Shown in pieces: positions 62,519 through 64,000 of a stretch of DNA of 64,000 nt. The notes beneath the pieces are model-generated. The model made no database searches. It was not told the origin of the DNA and saw only the letters and a program-made list of their open reading frames with translations. The position numbers and the translations under genes were made by a program. This DNA comes from Myxococcaceae bacterium (GTDB lineage Bacteria > Myxococcota_A > Polyangia > Polyangiales > Ga0077539). The stretch lies in assembly GCA_004297725.1 (NCBI GenBank), contig SCUS01000151.1:1-64000 (forward strand), given 5' to 3'. The stretch's first letter is position 1, and every line of letters starts with the position of its first letter.

Positions 62519-64000
62519 ATGGCGCACGAATCCGCTCTCCCGCCGCACCTTTCTGAACTCTTCCAGGACGCCGTGGAGCACCACCAGGCGGGGCGTGCGG
62601 CGGAGGCCGAGGCGGCCTACCGCGCCTTGCTCCAGCAGGAGCCCGACTTCCCCGGCGCGCTCGCCAACCTCGGCGACCTCGTCCATGCCCGCGGCCTCAC
62701 CGGGGAGGCCTTCGCCCTCTTCGACCGCGCCATCGCGCTGGCCCCCCACGACCCGGTGGCCCACATCAATCGCGGCCGCGCGCTGCTGCTCGAGGGGAGC
62801 ACCGCCGAGGCCGAAGCGGCATTTCGCGCCGCCCTCGCCATCGATCCCGACGACGCCCGGGCGCTCAACAACCTGGGCGAGCTCCTGCTGAGGCGCAGCG
62901 CCTTCGAGGAGGCCCACACCCTGCTCGCGCGCGCCGTACGCGTGGCGCCGGACTCCGCGTCGGCGCACACGACCTTCGGCAAGCTCCTGCTGCTGGGCGG
63001 GCGCATCAGCGACGCCCTCGTGCTGCTCGAGCGCGCCGTGGCCCTCGCGCCGGCGAGCGCCGCGGCCCGCTCCGTCCTCGCGGGCGCCCTATGGACCGAA
63101 GGGCGCATCGAGGAGTCCCTCCGTCAGCACCGGGAGGCGCTGCGGCTGAGCCCCGGCCTCTTCGAGACCTGGTCGCTGCTGCTCTTCACCATGCACTGCG
63201 GCGCCGGCCGCTCCCCCGATGAGCTCTTCGCCGAGCACCTCCGCTTCGGCCGGGCCCTGGAGCGCAGCGTCGCCGCCGAGCGCCGCGAGCTCATCGCCGA
63301 CCCGACGCCCGGCCGACGGCTGCGGGTAGGCCTCCTCTCGCCGGACCTGCGTCGGCACCCCGTCGGGCTCTTCGTGGCGCCGGTGCTCGAGGCCCGCTCG
63401 CGCGAGGCGTTCGAGCTCTTCGCCTACAGCAGCAAGGCCTCCGCGGACGACGTGCAGGCCCGGCTCCGCGCGGCCGTCGACCACTGGATCGACGCCTCCG
63501 ACCTCACCGACAAGGCCCTCACCGCCCGCATCCGGGAGGACCGCATCGACCTGCTGGTCGACCTCGCCGGCCACACCACCAACGGGCGCATGGGCGTGCT
63601 CGCCCGCCGGGCCGCCCCGGTGCAGCTCTCCTGGCTGGGCTACCCCGACACCACCGGGCTAGGCACCGTGGACTACCGCATCACCGACGCCGTGGCCGAC
63701 CCGCCCGGAGAGAGCGACGCGCGGCACACCGAGGAGCTCCTGCGGTTGCCTGGAGGCTTCATGGCCTGGAGGGCGACCTCCGCCCCGGCCGACCCGGAGC
63801 CGCCCTGCGTGAGCGCGGGTCACGTGACCTTCGCGAGCTTCAACAACGCCTCGAAGCTCTCCCCCGAGCTGGCCCGGTGCTGGGCGGAGATCCTTCGGGC
63901 GGTGCCCGGGTCGAGGATGATCCTGAAGCACCAGGCCTTCGAGCGGGAGGCCAACCGGGCGAGGGTGAGGGCGTGGTTCGAGGAGGGGGGCATCACCCCC
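62519..64000 (+). CDS. TPR/O-GlcNAc transferase (GT41), truncated by window end
   Basis: A third paralogue, 494 codons visible and still open at the end. Residues about 10-215 are TPR units (FQDAVEHHQAGRAAEAEAAY), then the GT41 domain begins: LRVGLLSPDLRRHPVGLF, LAGHTTNGRMG, SWLGYPDTTGLGTVDYRITD. The DPFPYNG part would lie beyond the window. ATG 62519 (MAHESALP). Divergent from fliC with a 202-base gap that should carry both promoters. Its position again links it to flagellin glycosylation. Confidence 0.85.
   Translation, partial: MAHESALPPHLSELFQDAVEHHQAGRAAEAEAAYRALLQQEPDFPGALANLGDLVHARGLTGEAFALFDRAIALAPHDPVAHINRGRALLLEGSTAEAEAAFRAALAIDPDDARALNNLGELLLRRSAFEEAHTLLARAVRVAPDSASAHTTFGKLLLLGGRISDALVLLERAVALAPASAAARSVLAGALWTEGRIEESLRQHREALRLSPGLFETWSLLLFTMHCGAGRSPDELFAEHLRFGRALERSVAAERRELIADPTPGRRLRVGLLSPDLRRHPVGLFVAPVLEARSREAFELFAYSSKASADDVQARLRAAVDHWIDASDLTDKALTARIREDRIDLLVDLAGHTTNGRMGVLARRAAPVQLSWLGYPDTTGLGTVDYRITDAVADPPGESDARHTEELLRLPGGFMAWRATSAPADPEPPCVSAGHVTFASFNNASKLSPELARCWAEILRAVPGSRMILKHQAFEREANRARVRAWFEEGGITP

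Overview
The window is about 64 kb of very GC-rich DNA with no rRNA, tRNA, CRISPR array or insertion sequence that I could recognise. Gene content points to a Myxococcota (delta-proteobacterial) genome, probably from the Polyangia, near Sandaracinus-like lineages. The pointers are several Ser/Thr kinases plus a PP2C phosphatase, many lipoproteins with Asp/Ala/Gly-rich linkers, and two very large Cys-rich proteins with repeated CDGD..NGCE..CGxCG units. Assignment to a family is an inference; only the class-level signal is strong.

Region 1 (250-19447, all minus strand) is a respiratory block. Read in the direction of transcription it holds sdhC, sdhA, sdhB, a Cys-rich lipoprotein, an unusual B12-type radical SAM protein, an EF-G-like GTPase, a 2[4Fe-4S] ferredoxin, and then nuoA, a fused nuoB-nuoC, nuoD, H, I, J, K, L, M and N. 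Nearly all nuo junctions overlap by 1-10 bases, so the subunits are probably translationally coupled. The NADH-oxidising subunits nuoE, F and G are missing from the operon.

Region 2 (19558-36440) is mixed. It holds a periplasmic-binding-fold lipoprotein, a kinase/TetR/two-lipoprotein operon, a membrane-anchored metallophosphoesterase, two polytopic membrane proteins flanking a PP2C phosphatase, a cupredoxin lipoprotein and a fused TRAP permease. It ends with an ArsR-methyltransferase regulator overlapping S-adenosylhomocysteine hydrolase (a SahR-ahcY-like pair).

Region 3 (36506-51103) is regulation and cell surface. A codirectional run of RpoH-like sigma factor, Ser/Thr kinase, TPR surface protein and giant Cys-rich lipoprotein meets a second giant Cys-rich lipoprotein tail to tail across a strong palindromic hairpin. 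Behind it lie a GAF-GAF-GGDEF diguanylate cyclase, an FtsB-like division protein and a patatin-like lipase with a long membrane-spanning N-terminus.

Region 4 (51521-64000) is a flagellar filament and glycosylation cluster. It has a sigma-54 activator without a receiver domain, a family 2 glycosyltransferase, an operon fliC-fliD-fliS-flaG followed by two TPR/O-GlcNAc-transferase-like enzymes and an OmpA-like protein, and a third such transferase transcribed divergently and cut by the window end. Together these look like a locus that builds and glycosylates a small flagellin. This cluster, the sigma factor/kinase/Cys-rich gene run and the radical SAM chimera are the most interesting parts of the window.
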